This document shows positions 18,111-26,854 of a stretch of 64,000 bases of DNA, piece by piece. The DNA is from Pseudoalteromonas spongiae UST010723-006. Its GTDB lineage: Bacteria; Pseudomonadota; Gammaproteobacteria; Enterobacterales; Alteromonadaceae. Under the pieces are notes generated by a model. The model did not search any database. It saw only the letters and a program-made list of their open reading frames with translations, and was not told where the DNA came from. Positions within the stretch are counted from its first letter, which is position 1. Each line of letters starts with the position of its first letter. The translations under genes and the position numbers were made by a program. The stretch is taken from assembly GCF_000238255.3 (NCBI RefSeq), contig NZ_CP011040.1:682001-746000 (forward strand). The letters are read 5' to 3'.

Positions 18111-19013
18111 CTATGCCACCTGTTTTTGTAGCGTTAGGGTGTGGTTTAATCGCATCAGCAAAGAGGTCACGTCATCGCCACGCGTTACCTCAATACTTGA
18201 CTGATGAATTGCGTTAAAAAGGGTTTTATTGTCAAAGTACAAGACATGTTGCTTAACCATATTCGCAACGTGGGTGTTAATTACTTGGGCTTGATGCTGT
18301 TTAGTATTTGGCATCAGTACAATAAAGCGGTCTCCAGCGTAACGGCAGGCTAAATCGCTATCGCGAATGTTTACTTGAATTAAGCTGGCAATATCATGTA
18401 ATAGTTTATTGGCAGATAATTTACCTTGTTCGCGCAAATAAAGGTTAAACGATTTTATGTCGAACACACTTATGCAAAATGGTGTGTTATGGGTATTGAA
18501 ATGAACAAGCTCGGCGGCAATTTGTTTTTTCATATAACTAGCTGAGTACAGCCCCGAAATCATATCGTAAAAACTGTGTTCTCGATAAAAACGCTCGCTT
18601 TTAATTAAACGGTTATTAATTATTTGCTGTTCTTTATGCCAGTAGTAAAGGGCGAAACTCATCATCACGAGGCCAAGTACTGCGGGAATTGCCTCAAGCC
18701 GAGAAAACCACGCATACTCATTTTTGTAGCGAAAAAATTCATCGAGCAGGTCAAGTAACATGGAAAAATGCACCATGCTGATGCCAATGAATAACAGCGT
18801 GGTTAACTTTCCTTTCGGGCGGGTGTAAAGCGTAACAATTAACCAGCATAAGGTAATTACAGCAATACCGCCCTCACCAATAACATCGAGCCATTTAATA
18901 CTGGCAACGGGTTTTGCGTTACTCATGTGAATAAACGAACTGGCCAAAAGTAGTAAGCAGGTGAAAAAGGCAAAAACTAAATGTTTGTGCAGCGTAAGGT
19001 TGGTGATTTTCAT
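18111..19013 (-). CDS. membrane protein with degenerate GGDEF domain
   Basis: A 300-residue protein with about five N-terminal membrane segments (residues 10-130) and a C-terminal GGDEF-like domain. The cyclase motif is AGDRF (in ACRYAGDRFIVLMPN) rather than GG[DE]EF, so the catalytic Glu is replaced by Arg. Such domains are generally inactive and may bind c-di-GMP or GTP or act by protein contact; loss of activity is inference from family knowledge. DxxxGLY and ISVFDIKSFN match the start of GGDEF domains. No RxxD-type I-site is clear. It leads an operon with the AraC regulator, which suggests that it gates that regulator. Confidence 0.82.
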   Translation of the reverse strand: MKITNLTLHKHLVFAFFTCLLLLASSFIHMSNAKPVASIKWLDVIGEGGIAVITLCWLIVTLYTRPKGKLTTLLFIGISMVHFSMLLDLLDEFFRYKNEYAWFSRLEAIPAVLGLVMMSFALYYWHKEQQIINNRLIKSERFYREHSFYDMISGLYSASYMKKQIAAELVHFNTHNTPFCISVFDIKSFNLYLREQGKLSANKLLHDIASLIQVNIRDSDLACRYAGDRFIVLMPNTKQHQAQVINTHVANMVKQHVLYFDNKTLFNAIHQSSIEVTRGDDVTSLLMRLNHTLTLQKQVA

Positions 19014-19329
19014 AATGATTGAACAGGTTTTTTGATCATTTTCTTGGGTTTTAAGCTATATGAGTAGGGTTAGATTAGCTCATAAAAGGTATCAATTTTA
19101 TGACAATCATTGAGCCATTACAGGGATAAAGGCGTTTTAGGTTGGTGCGAGGGGGTTAATTTAGCTCATAACACAGTAAACCAAGTGATTTTTAAGCCAT
19201 ATCAGTACTTAGTTGATTGTACTGCAATATTTTTTTCATATCTCCCAAGTAGGGTAGCGCTGTCTCAGCAACGAGCGCTAGACAACAGAATCTCTCGGCA
19301 TATGCCTTAACCCCTGAAAGAGAATAATA
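19014..19329. other. divergent intergenic region with Pho-box-like sequence
   Basis: 316 bases between the GGDEF/AraC operon and the TonB receptor. Minus-strand 19106-19089 reads TTGTCATAAAATTGATAC, which matches most of the Pho-box CTGTCATAWAWCTGTMAY, with mismatches in the second repeat. A 66-codon open frame here (19110-19310) lacks an SD and any family features and was not called. Confidence 0.4.
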
Positions 19330-22119
19330 ATGGAAAGTAATAAACCGTCAGTTTTTAAGCGTACGCAACTTACTCTTGCTGTACTTGCTAGTTGTTTATC
19401 CTGCCAAGTAGCAGCGAATACCGTTTCTGGTCGCGTTAGCGATGCTAATCAAAAAGTGTATTTCGAAGGTGCTAAAGTCGAAATTCAAGAACTCAATAAA
19501 AGTGTTGTGACCGCGCGTGATGGTTCGTATTCGTTCACTAACCTGCCAGTGGGTGACTACACGTTAGTCATTTCGTACCTTGGTGCTTTGCCTAAAACAA
19601 TCAGTGTAACAATTAACGAAAGTGGCATTGTAGAGAAAAATGTGCGCTTGTCGTCGGCTCAAACCGCAATCGAAGACATGATAGTTGTTGGCACCAGAGC
19701 GGGACAAGCCGGTGCCATTAACCGTCAGAAAAACGCATTAAGTATAAAATCCATTGTGAGCAGTGACTCTATTGGCCAATTGCCTGATCAAAACGCAGCA
19801 GAAGCACTGCAGCGTTTACCGGGTATGTTTATTCAACGCGACCAAGGTGAAGGGCGTTTTGTTGGTATACGTGGTATTGACCCGAATTTAAACAACGTAA
19901 CGATTAACGGTGCTAACGTGCCATCGCCAGAAGCTGGCGTGCGAAGCGTTGCGATGGATGTGATCCCAAGCGAACTAGTGCAAAGTTTAGAAGTTAGCAA
20001 AACCGTGACACCTGATATGGACGCAAGTGCAGTAGGTGGTTCGATTGATGTTAAAAGCTTAAGTGCATTTGATCGAGAAGGGCAAAGCTACAGTGCCACG
20101 GTACAAGGGTCATACAATGAGCAAGTAAGTGAGAGCAGCCCAAAAATATCAGCAAGCTTTACTGACGTATATGAATTAGATAACGGCAATGAACTCGGTG
20201 TTGCAACTGCGATAAGTTGGTTTGAACGCAAGTTTGGCTCACACAATTCAGAAGTTGATGGTGGCTGGAATGAGATGGAAGTTGAAGGCCAATCAAGTGG
20301 TGACGACATAAACTTTTTCGGCGCTGAAGAGATTGAACAACGTCATTATCTAGTAACCCGTGAACGCTTAGGGGCTGCACTTAACTTAGATTATAAAACA
20401 ACGGGCAACTCTGAATATTATTTGCGTACTTTGTGGAGTGAATTTGCTGATGATGAATTCCGTTTACGCAATGAATATAAGTTTGATAAAGGTACTGTGC
20501 TTGAAGATAGCATCAGCGACAAATCAGCGACATTTGTTGACGCAGAAATGGACCGCGATACAAAAGACCGCTATGAGACACAGCAAATTCTGTCTATGGT
20601 GTTAGGCGGTAAAAATCACCTAAACGATTGGTTTGTTGAATACGATTTAGGGTATTCGAAATCAAATGAAAAAGAACCCGATCGCATTGATGCGGACTTT
20701 GCCGGCGAAGGCTTCATTTTAGGCTATAACACGACGAATGCTGCACCTGATTTAGCTCACTCGCCAAACGCGCATGATTTATCAAACTTTGAGCTTGATG
20801 AAATTGTAAGTGAAAACAATGTGTCGGAAGATGAAGCGCTAAGCGTGAAGTTTGATATCAGTAAAGATTTTGTGTGGCAAAACAACAATGCTGAGTTGAA
20901 ATTTGGTGCAAAATACCAAACGCGGGAAAAATTTAACAATGTAAACGTGGTTGTTTTTGATGGCGGCTTTAATGATGCATTAGCTAGTCAATTTGCAGTG
21001 GGTACACCAGATTATGATTTGGGCTCATTTGGACCAGGATTATCGCGCAGTGCTATTGCACAATTTGTTAACGCTAATAAATCAAACTTTGATGTAAACG
21101 CCATTGATTCAAAAATTGATAGCTTTGGGCAAAGCTATACCAGTGATGAAGACATTCTAGCGGCATACGGCATGATCACGATGGATATCAATGCATGGCA
21201 TATTGTTGCAGGTGTTCGTTATGAAGACACGTCATTTTCAACCGCAGGTAACCGTGTTGAATTAGTTGCTGATGACATTAATGACAGTGAATTTGTTGAA
21301 ATTTCACCGTGGCAAGTAGATAAAGATTACAGCCACTTTTTACCTAGTTTAAATGTTAAATATGACGTAAACGAAAAGCTTATTACACGTTTTGCCTACA
21401 CCAATACCATTGCTCGCCCAACATTTGGCGACAGCGCTGCGTATCAATTAATTGAAACCGAAATTGTTGATGAAGATGGCGAAACAATCACTGAGCGTAA
21501 GGCTGAGGTGGGTAATCCGGATCTAGACCCGTACGAGTCACTTAACCTTGATACATCAATTGAATATTACCCAGGCAATATTGGTGTAATGTCGGCGGGT
21601 TTATTCTACAAAGATATTGATAACTTTATTGTAATGGCCGAAGTGCAAGACAATGGTTCTTGGAATGGTTTTGCTGAAGTAATGCAGCCAATTAATGGTG
21701 GCAGCGCCTCACTCACAGGTGTTGAATTAGCGTGGACCAAGAACTTTAAAAATGGCTTGATGTTTTCAGCCAATGGTACCTTTGTTGATGCTGATGATAA
21801 GTTACCAAATCAATCTGATACTGTTGCTAATCTCATGTTTGGCTATGAAACAGCTAAAATTAGTGCACGTTTGAGCGCCAGTTACAAAAGCGAAGCGTAT
21901 CAATATGAGCTTGGAGATAAAGGGGTTTACGAACAAGCCCATACTCAACTTGATTTAAGTACTAAATACTATATCAACCAACAAACCCAAGTGTACTTTA
22001 ACGCCGTGAACATTACTGACGAGCCATATTACTTGTCGCATGGTAATGAGCGTTACAGCCTACAATATGAAACATACGGACGTTCGTTCGAACTCGGATT
22101 TACTTTTACATCTTTCTAA
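19330..22119 (+). CDS. TonB-dependent receptor with N-terminal carboxypeptidase-like domain
   Basis: A 929-residue outer-membrane transporter. After a signal peptide (cleavage after QVAA about residue 29) comes a CarboxypepD_reg-like beta domain (VSGRVSDANQKVYFEGAKVEI, to about 110), then a TonB-box-like EDMIVVG, a plug (ALQRLPGMFIQRDQGEGRFVGIRG), and a large barrel ending in an aromatic TFTSF. The layout and LPDQNAAEALQRLPG motif are typical of the Caulobacter/Xanthomonas-type receptors that import carbohydrates or other complex nutrients. It is followed by a secreted metallophosphatase after 37 bases, so an organophosphate ligand is a reasonable inference. SD GAAAGAG precedes the ATG at about 9 bases. 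Confidence 0.9.
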   Translation: MESNKPSVFKRTQLTLAVLASCLSCQVAANTVSGRVSDANQKVYFEGAKVEIQELNKSVVTARDGSYSFTNLPVGDYTLVISYLGALPKTISVTINESGIVEKNVRLSSAQTAIEDMIVVGTRAGQAGAINRQKNALSIKSIVSSDSIGQLPDQNAAEALQRLPGMFIQRDQGEGRFVGIRGIDPNLNNVTINGANVPSPEAGVRSVAMDVIPSELVQSLEVSKTVTPDMDASAVGGSIDVKSLSAFDREGQSYSATVQGSYNEQVSESSPKISASFTDVYELDNGNELGVATAISWFERKFGSHNSEVDGGWNEMEVEGQSSGDDINFFGAEEIEQRHYLVTRERLGAALNLDYKTTGNSEYYLRTLWSEFADDEFRLRNEYKFDKGTVLEDSISDKSATFVDAEMDRDTKDRYETQQILSMVLGGKNHLNDWFVEYDLGYSKSNEKEPDRIDADFAGEGFILGYNTTNAAPDLAHSPNAHDLSNFELDEIVSENNVSEDEALSVKFDISKDFVWQNNNAELKFGAKYQTREKFNNVNVVVFDGGFNDALASQFAVGTPDYDLGSFGPGLSRSAIAQFVNANKSNFDVNAIDSKIDSFGQSYTSDEDILAAYGMITMDINAWHIVAGVRYEDTSFSTAGNRVELVADDINDSEFVEISPWQVDKDYSHFLPSLNVKYDVNEKLITRFAYTNTIARPTFGDSAAYQLIETEIVDEDGETITERKAEVGNPDLDPYESLNLDTSIEYYPGNIGVMSAGLFYKDIDNFIVMAEVQDNGSWNGFAEVMQPINGGSASLTGVELAWTKNFKNGLMFSANGTFVDADDKLPNQSDTVANLMFGYETAKISARLSASYKSEAYQYELGDKGVYEQAHTQLDLSTKYYINQQTQVYFNAVNITDEPYYLSHGNERYSLQYETYGRSFELGFTFTSF

Positions 22120-22121
22120 AT

Positions 22122-22156
22122 GAGGTGCCGCTAGCCAATCGCTAGCGGCGATTTGT
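22122..22156 (+). promoter_or_regulatory. hairpin in the translation-initiation region of the phosphatase gene
   Basis: CCGCTAGC (22128-22135) and GCTAGCGG (22141-22148) form a perfect 8-bp stem with loop CAATC. The only SD-like sequence, GAGGTG (22122-22127), ends directly before it and is 29 bases from ATG 22157, too far in linear form. Looping out the hairpin leaves 8 bases (CGATTTGT), normal spacing. There is no T-run, so it is not a terminator. Confidence 0.6.
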
Positions 22157-23422
22157 ATGAAAAAAATAACCATTTTAACAAGTTTATTATTAGCAGCGAG
22201 CGCATTGCCTGCACTTTCCAACGAGCGAATCTCGTTTTTAGCATTTGGCGATGGCGGCTACCACCCAGATTATCCAAAACAAAAACATTTAACAAAGCCA
22301 AAAACTAAAGCTGAATTTATTGCCGCTGAAAAAAAAGATTGGCTAGAAGAGCACCGCCCAATCGAAGAGTTTGGCCACGCGCCAATTTATGTTTACCCGG
22401 GCACCGAGATTGCCACTGAGGATACAGGAGCCGCAAGTGTTGGCAAGGCAATGGCAACGCTTTGCCAAAACGTTGCATGTCAGTTTGGTATTCAGCTGGG
22501 TGATAATATTTACCCTGATGGCGCCGATGCAAATGATGGAAAAGACGACCAGAAACGCATGAACGACCTTATTTTATCGCCGCTAAAGCCTTTGTTTGAG
22601 CAACAACCTGAGTTAGTTGTGTACTCTGCATTGGGTAACCATGACTGGAAAACATCGCGTAAAGGGGTTGCACTTCAAACAGCTTGGATGGCAAAACAGC
22701 CTAATTTCCACATGGATAAACAAGGGTATTACCGTTTTAAACAAGGCTCACCCGGAAATGATGTGGAATTTTTTGTGTTAGACACCAATATGCTGTTATC
22801 AGGTCAGCATTACTATGAAATCCCACTAGCAACAGATGGTAGCGAGCAGGGTTTAGCAACGGCTCTTGCTAAAGGGCAAGCAGAAGTCGAGGACATTGAA
22901 AAACACGAAGTACCGCTTGATGGTGAAGATCATAAACAGCTTGCGTGGCTGGCTAAAGGCTTAAAAACCTCAAAAGCAAAATGGAAAATTGTCTATGGTC
23001 ACCATATTTTATGGTCAATTGGCGGCACAAAATACGATGAAGGCCATGTATTAAGGCGCTTAATTTTGCCTGAACTATGCCAATACGCAGATGCCTATAT
23101 TGCAGGGCATGAACATGATTTAGAGTTATTAACGGATGATTGTTCGCGTGTTTCATCTGATAAAAAACCACCATTACCGCTTATAATTAGTGGCGCTGCG
23201 TCTAAAATGCGCGGTGTGCATCGCGGACTTGCAAATTATCAAGAGCGTCAATATCAAGAATACGATCTCATTTGGAATAAGGCTTTCACTTGGGGATTTG
23301 CCCATATTGAACTCGATAACCAGCAAGATGAGTTAAACGTTAACTTTTATACGACACCAACAAATAAAAGTGGTGAGCTAGTAAAAGAGAAAAGCTTTAG
23401 TTTTAAACACCGCAGTAAATAA
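22157..23422 (+). CDS. secreted metallophosphoesterase (purple acid phosphatase-like)
   Basis: A 421-residue calcineurin-like phosphoesterase with a signal peptide (MKKITILTSLLLAASALPALS). All five metal-binding blocks are visible in order: FLAFGDGG, IQLGDNIYPDG, SALGNHDW, IVYGHHILWS and IAGHEHDLE, which resemble the ACP5/purple-acid-phosphatase branch more than the simple PhoD type. It should remove phosphate from organic phosphoesters in the periplasm or outside the cell. It is the second gene of a unit with the TonB receptor, suggesting uptake and hydrolysis of one class of phosphorylated compounds. The translation start is set by a hairpin-spaced SD (see 22122-22156). Confidence 0.9.
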   Translation: MKKITILTSLLLAASALPALSNERISFLAFGDGGYHPDYPKQKHLTKPKTKAEFIAAEKKDWLEEHRPIEEFGHAPIYVYPGTEIATEDTGAASVGKAMATLCQNVACQFGIQLGDNIYPDGADANDGKDDQKRMNDLILSPLKPLFEQQPELVVYSALGNHDWKTSRKGVALQTAWMAKQPNFHMDKQGYYRFKQGSPGNDVEFFVLDTNMLLSGQHYYEIPLATDGSEQGLATALAKGQAEVEDIEKHEVPLDGEDHKQLAWLAKGLKTSKAKWKIVYGHHILWSIGGTKYDEGHVLRRLILPELCQYADAYIAGHEHDLELLTDDCSRVSSDKKPPLPLIISGAASKMRGVHRGLANYQERQYQEYDLIWNKAFTWGFAHIELDNQQDELNVNFYTTPTNKSGELVKEKSFSFKHRSK

Positions 23423-24058
23423 CGTGATTTTTACTAATTGCTGTTAAAACATTCTTTTTAAACTTAAGTTTTTAATTTAGCTCATATCAGATTTAACATT
23501 TTGGATATGGGCTTTATTTTGACCGACAGGTAGTTCTGAATGAGGAGTAGTTGCTGATATAATTTTGCTCAAACCACAAGTAATAGAGTGTTATGTAGGT
23601 AACCCGTTTTTAAACTTAGTGGGTGTACAAATTAGTCCCTGAATTTTAAGTCTCACACCATCTATGATGCGCTCTGTTCATGTTTGTTACACGACAAAAA
23701 TGAACCCAAACGTACCCCTAAATCAAACAATTTTTCATCTATTACTTAAATGTGAATACAAACGCTATGATGCATCGCTTCGCAGCTTGAGCAAGTGAAA
23801 TCATGGGTGACTGATGTAACCAAACTTCGTGGATGAATTTTAAGGCATAACGGTTTGGTCAAAATGCACTTTTCATAGTTTGAGCACGACGAGGAAATAA
23901 CCTTTGGATTTAATTATGTATCCGGCTGTAATGAGCGAATAACGGTCATTGATAAAATTAGTTTCAACATGCAAAATGCTCGACCTATCACCATGTTTTT
24001 CTCAAAGAATAAGTAAAAATGGAACCTAAACTTTGGTATCTCAGGGAGCGAGTAATTA
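23423..24058. other. non-coding region at the left side of an accessory segment
   Basis: 636 bases with no supported gene on either strand. It is AT-rich with many stops; the only short frames lack SD sequences. It lies between the phosphatase gene and an orphan frameshifted ORF and probably marks the left flank of inserted DNA. No repeat with the right flank was seen by eye. Confidence 0.5.
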
Positions 24059-25541
24059 ATGGCAAAATTTTCATTTCATAAAGAACAATTCAAAACTAAT
24101 GATCCGGTGTGGAAAGCAGAACGCGAAGCCTTATTTGAAAAGCTCTTACCCATAATTGGCAGTAGTAAAACAAAAAAATGCCACCTTAAAAAGGTACTTT
24201 TTGAAAGGTGAATGGACATTATATAGTGAGTATGATTTAGGTTTTAGTGAAAAGTTTTTATTGTTACCAGAGCCAAGTGTTCATTATTACTTTCAAGTGC
24301 TTAAAGAAATCCCTTGGGAAGAAGGAAAATTAGGGTTTAGAACAGGAGTATTAAACTTACTTTTGCAAGGGAAGTTACTCAATGAATTATCCTTTGAGCA
24401 ATCATTAATTGAAGAACTTTACGCTACTTCTGTTGATGGACTGAAAGAATACTCAGAAGAATCAATAGAAATCGATGGACTTGTTCATAATCGCTTTCCA
24501 TTTCATGTTGACCAATATCAAATGAGTGGTTTTTTTATGGGGTATATTTACGATTCGTTTGATTGGCTTACCCAAAAGCAGAATCAGAGTAATGTAGGTT
24601 TAGTCTACTTTATGCCCCATTGGTTTTCAGCATTATCGTATCTAAAATGGAAAGGGTTCACTAAAGGGGGAATGCGAAAATGTATTTTAGAGCTGTTCAC
24701 TGTCATTCAACATTATATTCCTGAGCATAAAAGTAACCCTGCGGCAGCGCAAAAACAGTTATTTGTTGATGAGTTTAAACGCTGCGTTTTAGAGCATGGG
24801 CTCGTTAAACCAGAATTGATTGAAATCTGGCAAGAAGCAAGCGAAAACACCGAAGAAAAATGGGTTGAACATATTTATGAAAGTAACAAAAAAGATGACC
24901 CAGAAGCATGGTTAAGTTATGAATCAGGTGCCTTCACACCTTTATGCATTAGAGACAACAAAAGCATAGATAATCCTTGTGAAAAGATAGTGTCAATCTT
25001 AACATCAAATAACTTCGTCGATGCGAACGATGTTTTCTCTGTCAAGCGTATTGAACTTACCCACTTGCTCACTCCTGAGTGCTTAGCAGAATATCGCTCC
25101 TTTGGTATTAATACTGTTGAAGGTGAATTGACTCGGATTAAATTGAATGATCGTTTTGTAGGTACAGACAAAGCAGAAATCTATTTTGACATAATTAAAG
25201 TCACTAACTTGCCTAATGAAACAGCTACTGAAGTCCCAAGAGTTTGGTTGTTAGAAAGACCGGATAATCACTACGTAACTTTTATTGCTAGAAAATATTG
25301 TGCTAATAGAAGTTATCTGGTTGATGCCCTTAAATATGAAACAGGGTATCAATTAGTAAGGTATTTTGGTTATACCTTTGACCCTATTCGCCCTAGAGCA
25401 TTACCTGTAGAACCTGGAGACTTTGCAAAATACTCAGAGCTTATGGTCCAACCTTTTTATAATTGCGATTATTTGCCCTTTGTTTTTGGTACAACAGCAT
25501 TTCTCATTAACGCTAATGATGATTATGTTTATCTAAATTAA
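24059..25541 (+). pseudogene. uncharacterised 493-residue-equivalent gene with a one-base frameshift
   Basis: A frame from ATG 24059 (SD AGGGAG, 9 bases upstream) runs 50 codons to a TGA at 24209-24211. An overlapping +1 frame open from 24156 continues 461 codons to 25541 but has only a TTG and no SD. The two frames overlap at 24156-24209, which contains A7 (24172-24178). With six A, reading gives one 494-codon frame (1482 bases). The product is soluble, with no signal or membrane segment, and I recognise no family. It may be disrupted, phase-variable, slippage-dependent or a sequence error. It is an orphan in an AT-rich accessory segment, followed by an attC-like remnant in cassette orientation. 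Confidence 0.65.
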
Positions 25542-25577
25542 ATCAATGAGGTCCGAGTCGTTGACTTAACCCTTTCC

Positions 25578-25610
25578 CAACGGCAGCTTCTGGCACAGAA
25601 CCGTCCGTTG
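25578..25610 (+). other. stem-loop downstream of the frameshifted gene
   Basis: CAACGG/CCGTTG (6 bp) encloses TTCTG/CAGAA (5 bp) with a 4 x 4 internal loop and a GCA loop. No T-run follows, so an intrinsic terminator is doubtful. The sequence CGTTGACT also occurs just before it (25559-25565) as a short direct repeat. Confidence 0.4.
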
Positions 25611-25710
25611 ACTCTAACTCATAATTGTTCAAATATAAGTTAGATAAAAGTGTGTTATTCATTTTAATTTAAGAAAAAATATTGCATTTTAGCGGCTTTA
25701 ATTGGCACAC

Positions 25711-25757
25711 ATACAACTAACAAATTTCAATCTAACAAAGCAAGTTAGGCGTTGTTA
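25711..25757 (+). repeat. attC-like remnant
   Basis: It begins ATACAACTAACAAA and ends AGGCGTTGTTA. TAACAA/TTGTTA and CTAAC/GTTAG form nested inverted repeats. The first 14 bases are identical to the start of the 103-base attC-like element on the minus strand at 42647-42749, and both end in AGGCGTT. At 47 bases it looks internally deleted. It follows the orphan ORF in the direction expected of a gene cassette. Confidence 0.5.
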
Positions 25758-25792
25758 ATACAATAAGACCCAATCGTTTTTTTAGATAGCGC

Positions 25793-26647
25793 TCATTCTC
25801 GCTGCGCATTAATAATATTTAAATTCTGTTTATCAACAAAAAAGCCGGCTTGTGTATAGGCTTTCTCAATTTCGCCTTGGTTTCGTAACATGTTTAATCC
25901 TTTTTCAAGGGCTAGGTATGCTTGTGAGCCAAGAGGGTGATTACGGCTTATAACAAAGTGACGACTGTCTTTTAGCTCTATTGCAACATTTGGCACGGGT
26001 ACCAAATTGATTTTATCAAGCTTAAAGCTTTGGTCAGTAGTTGAATTAAATGGCATTAACATAAAGTCTACCCAACCAGTATTGACCATACGCGCCATAC
26101 TGATCCACTCGTGTTCAATGACTAACTCTTTGAGCGGTAAATCTGAGAGCGTTTTCCAATCGGTGCGCCATTTTGGTGTTGATACCGCACTTAAACGTTT
26201 AAAGTCGCTCATTTGAGTTAAGCCAAGGGCTTTTTCTCGTCCTGCTTTAGTATAAACCCCAGCAATATATTCACCTTGACGGATTATGGGTTTGCTAATG
26301 TGCAAATATTTAGTTTTAGCATGTGCGTCAGATAACCAATAAGTATCGAAACTAATCGATAACTTGCCGGTTTCTAGCATGCGGGTATTACGAAAATTTA
26401 CTTTACCTGGAATGTAATTGAAACTGTGGTTAAAGCCGCCTAACTTAAGCGCCTTTTGGGCAATTATCATATCGACTACATCGCGTCGAATTGCATTTCC
26501 ATTAAAATTTGAGATTGTGGCAATGTCACGGCCATTAACAAACGTTTGATAATCCTTGTACACATCATCGCGAATGTAAATATCGATGACTTGAGCAAAG
26601 GCCAAACCATGGTTAAAAAGTAACAAGCTAAAAAGTACTGCGCGCAT
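25793..26647 (-). CDS. periplasmic substrate-binding protein-like (SBP family 3)
   Basis: A 284-residue exported protein with signal peptide MRAVLFSLLLFNHGLAFA. The layout fits the two-lobe solute-binding fold used by amino-acid ABC transporters and by many stand-alone sensor-like proteins in Alteromonadales: an early strand IDIYIRDDVY, a central LTQMSDFKRLSAVSTPKW, WVDFMLMPFNSTTD, and C-terminal AYLALEKGLNMLRNQGEIEKAYTQAGF typical of the last helix. No permease or ATPase gene is adjacent, so its ligand and partner are unknown. It is monocistronic on the minus strand between the accessory segment and PpsR. Confidence 0.78.
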   Translation of the reverse strand: MRAVLFSLLLFNHGLAFAQVIDIYIRDDVYKDYQTFVNGRDIATISNFNGNAIRRDVVDMIIAQKALKLGGFNHSFNYIPGKVNFRNTRMLETGKLSISFDTYWLSDAHAKTKYLHISKPIIRQGEYIAGVYTKAGREKALGLTQMSDFKRLSAVSTPKWRTDWKTLSDLPLKELVIEHEWISMARMVNTGWVDFMLMPFNSTTDQSFKLDKINLVPVPNVAIELKDSRHFVISRNHPLGSQAYLALEKGLNMLRNQGEIEKAYTQAGFFVDKQNLNIINAQRE

Positions 26648-26792
26648 AGTCTCTCGCGGTTAGGTTAATACGCTCCTTATTTAACAAAATCCCTACACAG
26701 TAAATATGGCACAAACGACGTGACAAATGAATACACCATAAGATTGATACGGTATAAATCTACTTAAGATCATTGTCGACGTGTTTATGTGT

Positions 26793-26827
26793 ATTGCACC
26801 TAAAACTTGTATGATTTTAGGTGCAAT
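26793..26827. terminator. 13-bp perfect stem-loop after ppsR
   Basis: ATTGCACCTAAAA and TTTTAGGTGCAAT pair perfectly around loop CTTGTATGA. It lies 28 bases beyond the ppsR stop and 145 bases upstream of the solute-binding gene. Neither side has a T-run after the stem, so it may be a weak or Rho-assisted terminator or an mRNA-stabilising structure. Confidence 0.55.
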
Positions 26828-26854
26828 ATATTAGAAGGTGTAATCCTGTACGTG

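Noticed and set aside
19110..19310. 66-codon open frame upstream of the second TonB receptor
   Set aside because: TTG start without SD, no recognisable features, and it fills a promoter region.
24020..24082. 20-codon frame (MEPKLWYLRE...) overlapping the start of the orphan ORF
   Set aside because: No Shine-Dalgarno and a very short product; overlaps the SD-supported ATG in another frame.
25578..25610. Possible group II intron domain V
   Set aside because: It lacks the AGC/GNRA-like pattern and the length of domain V; only a simple stem-loop.
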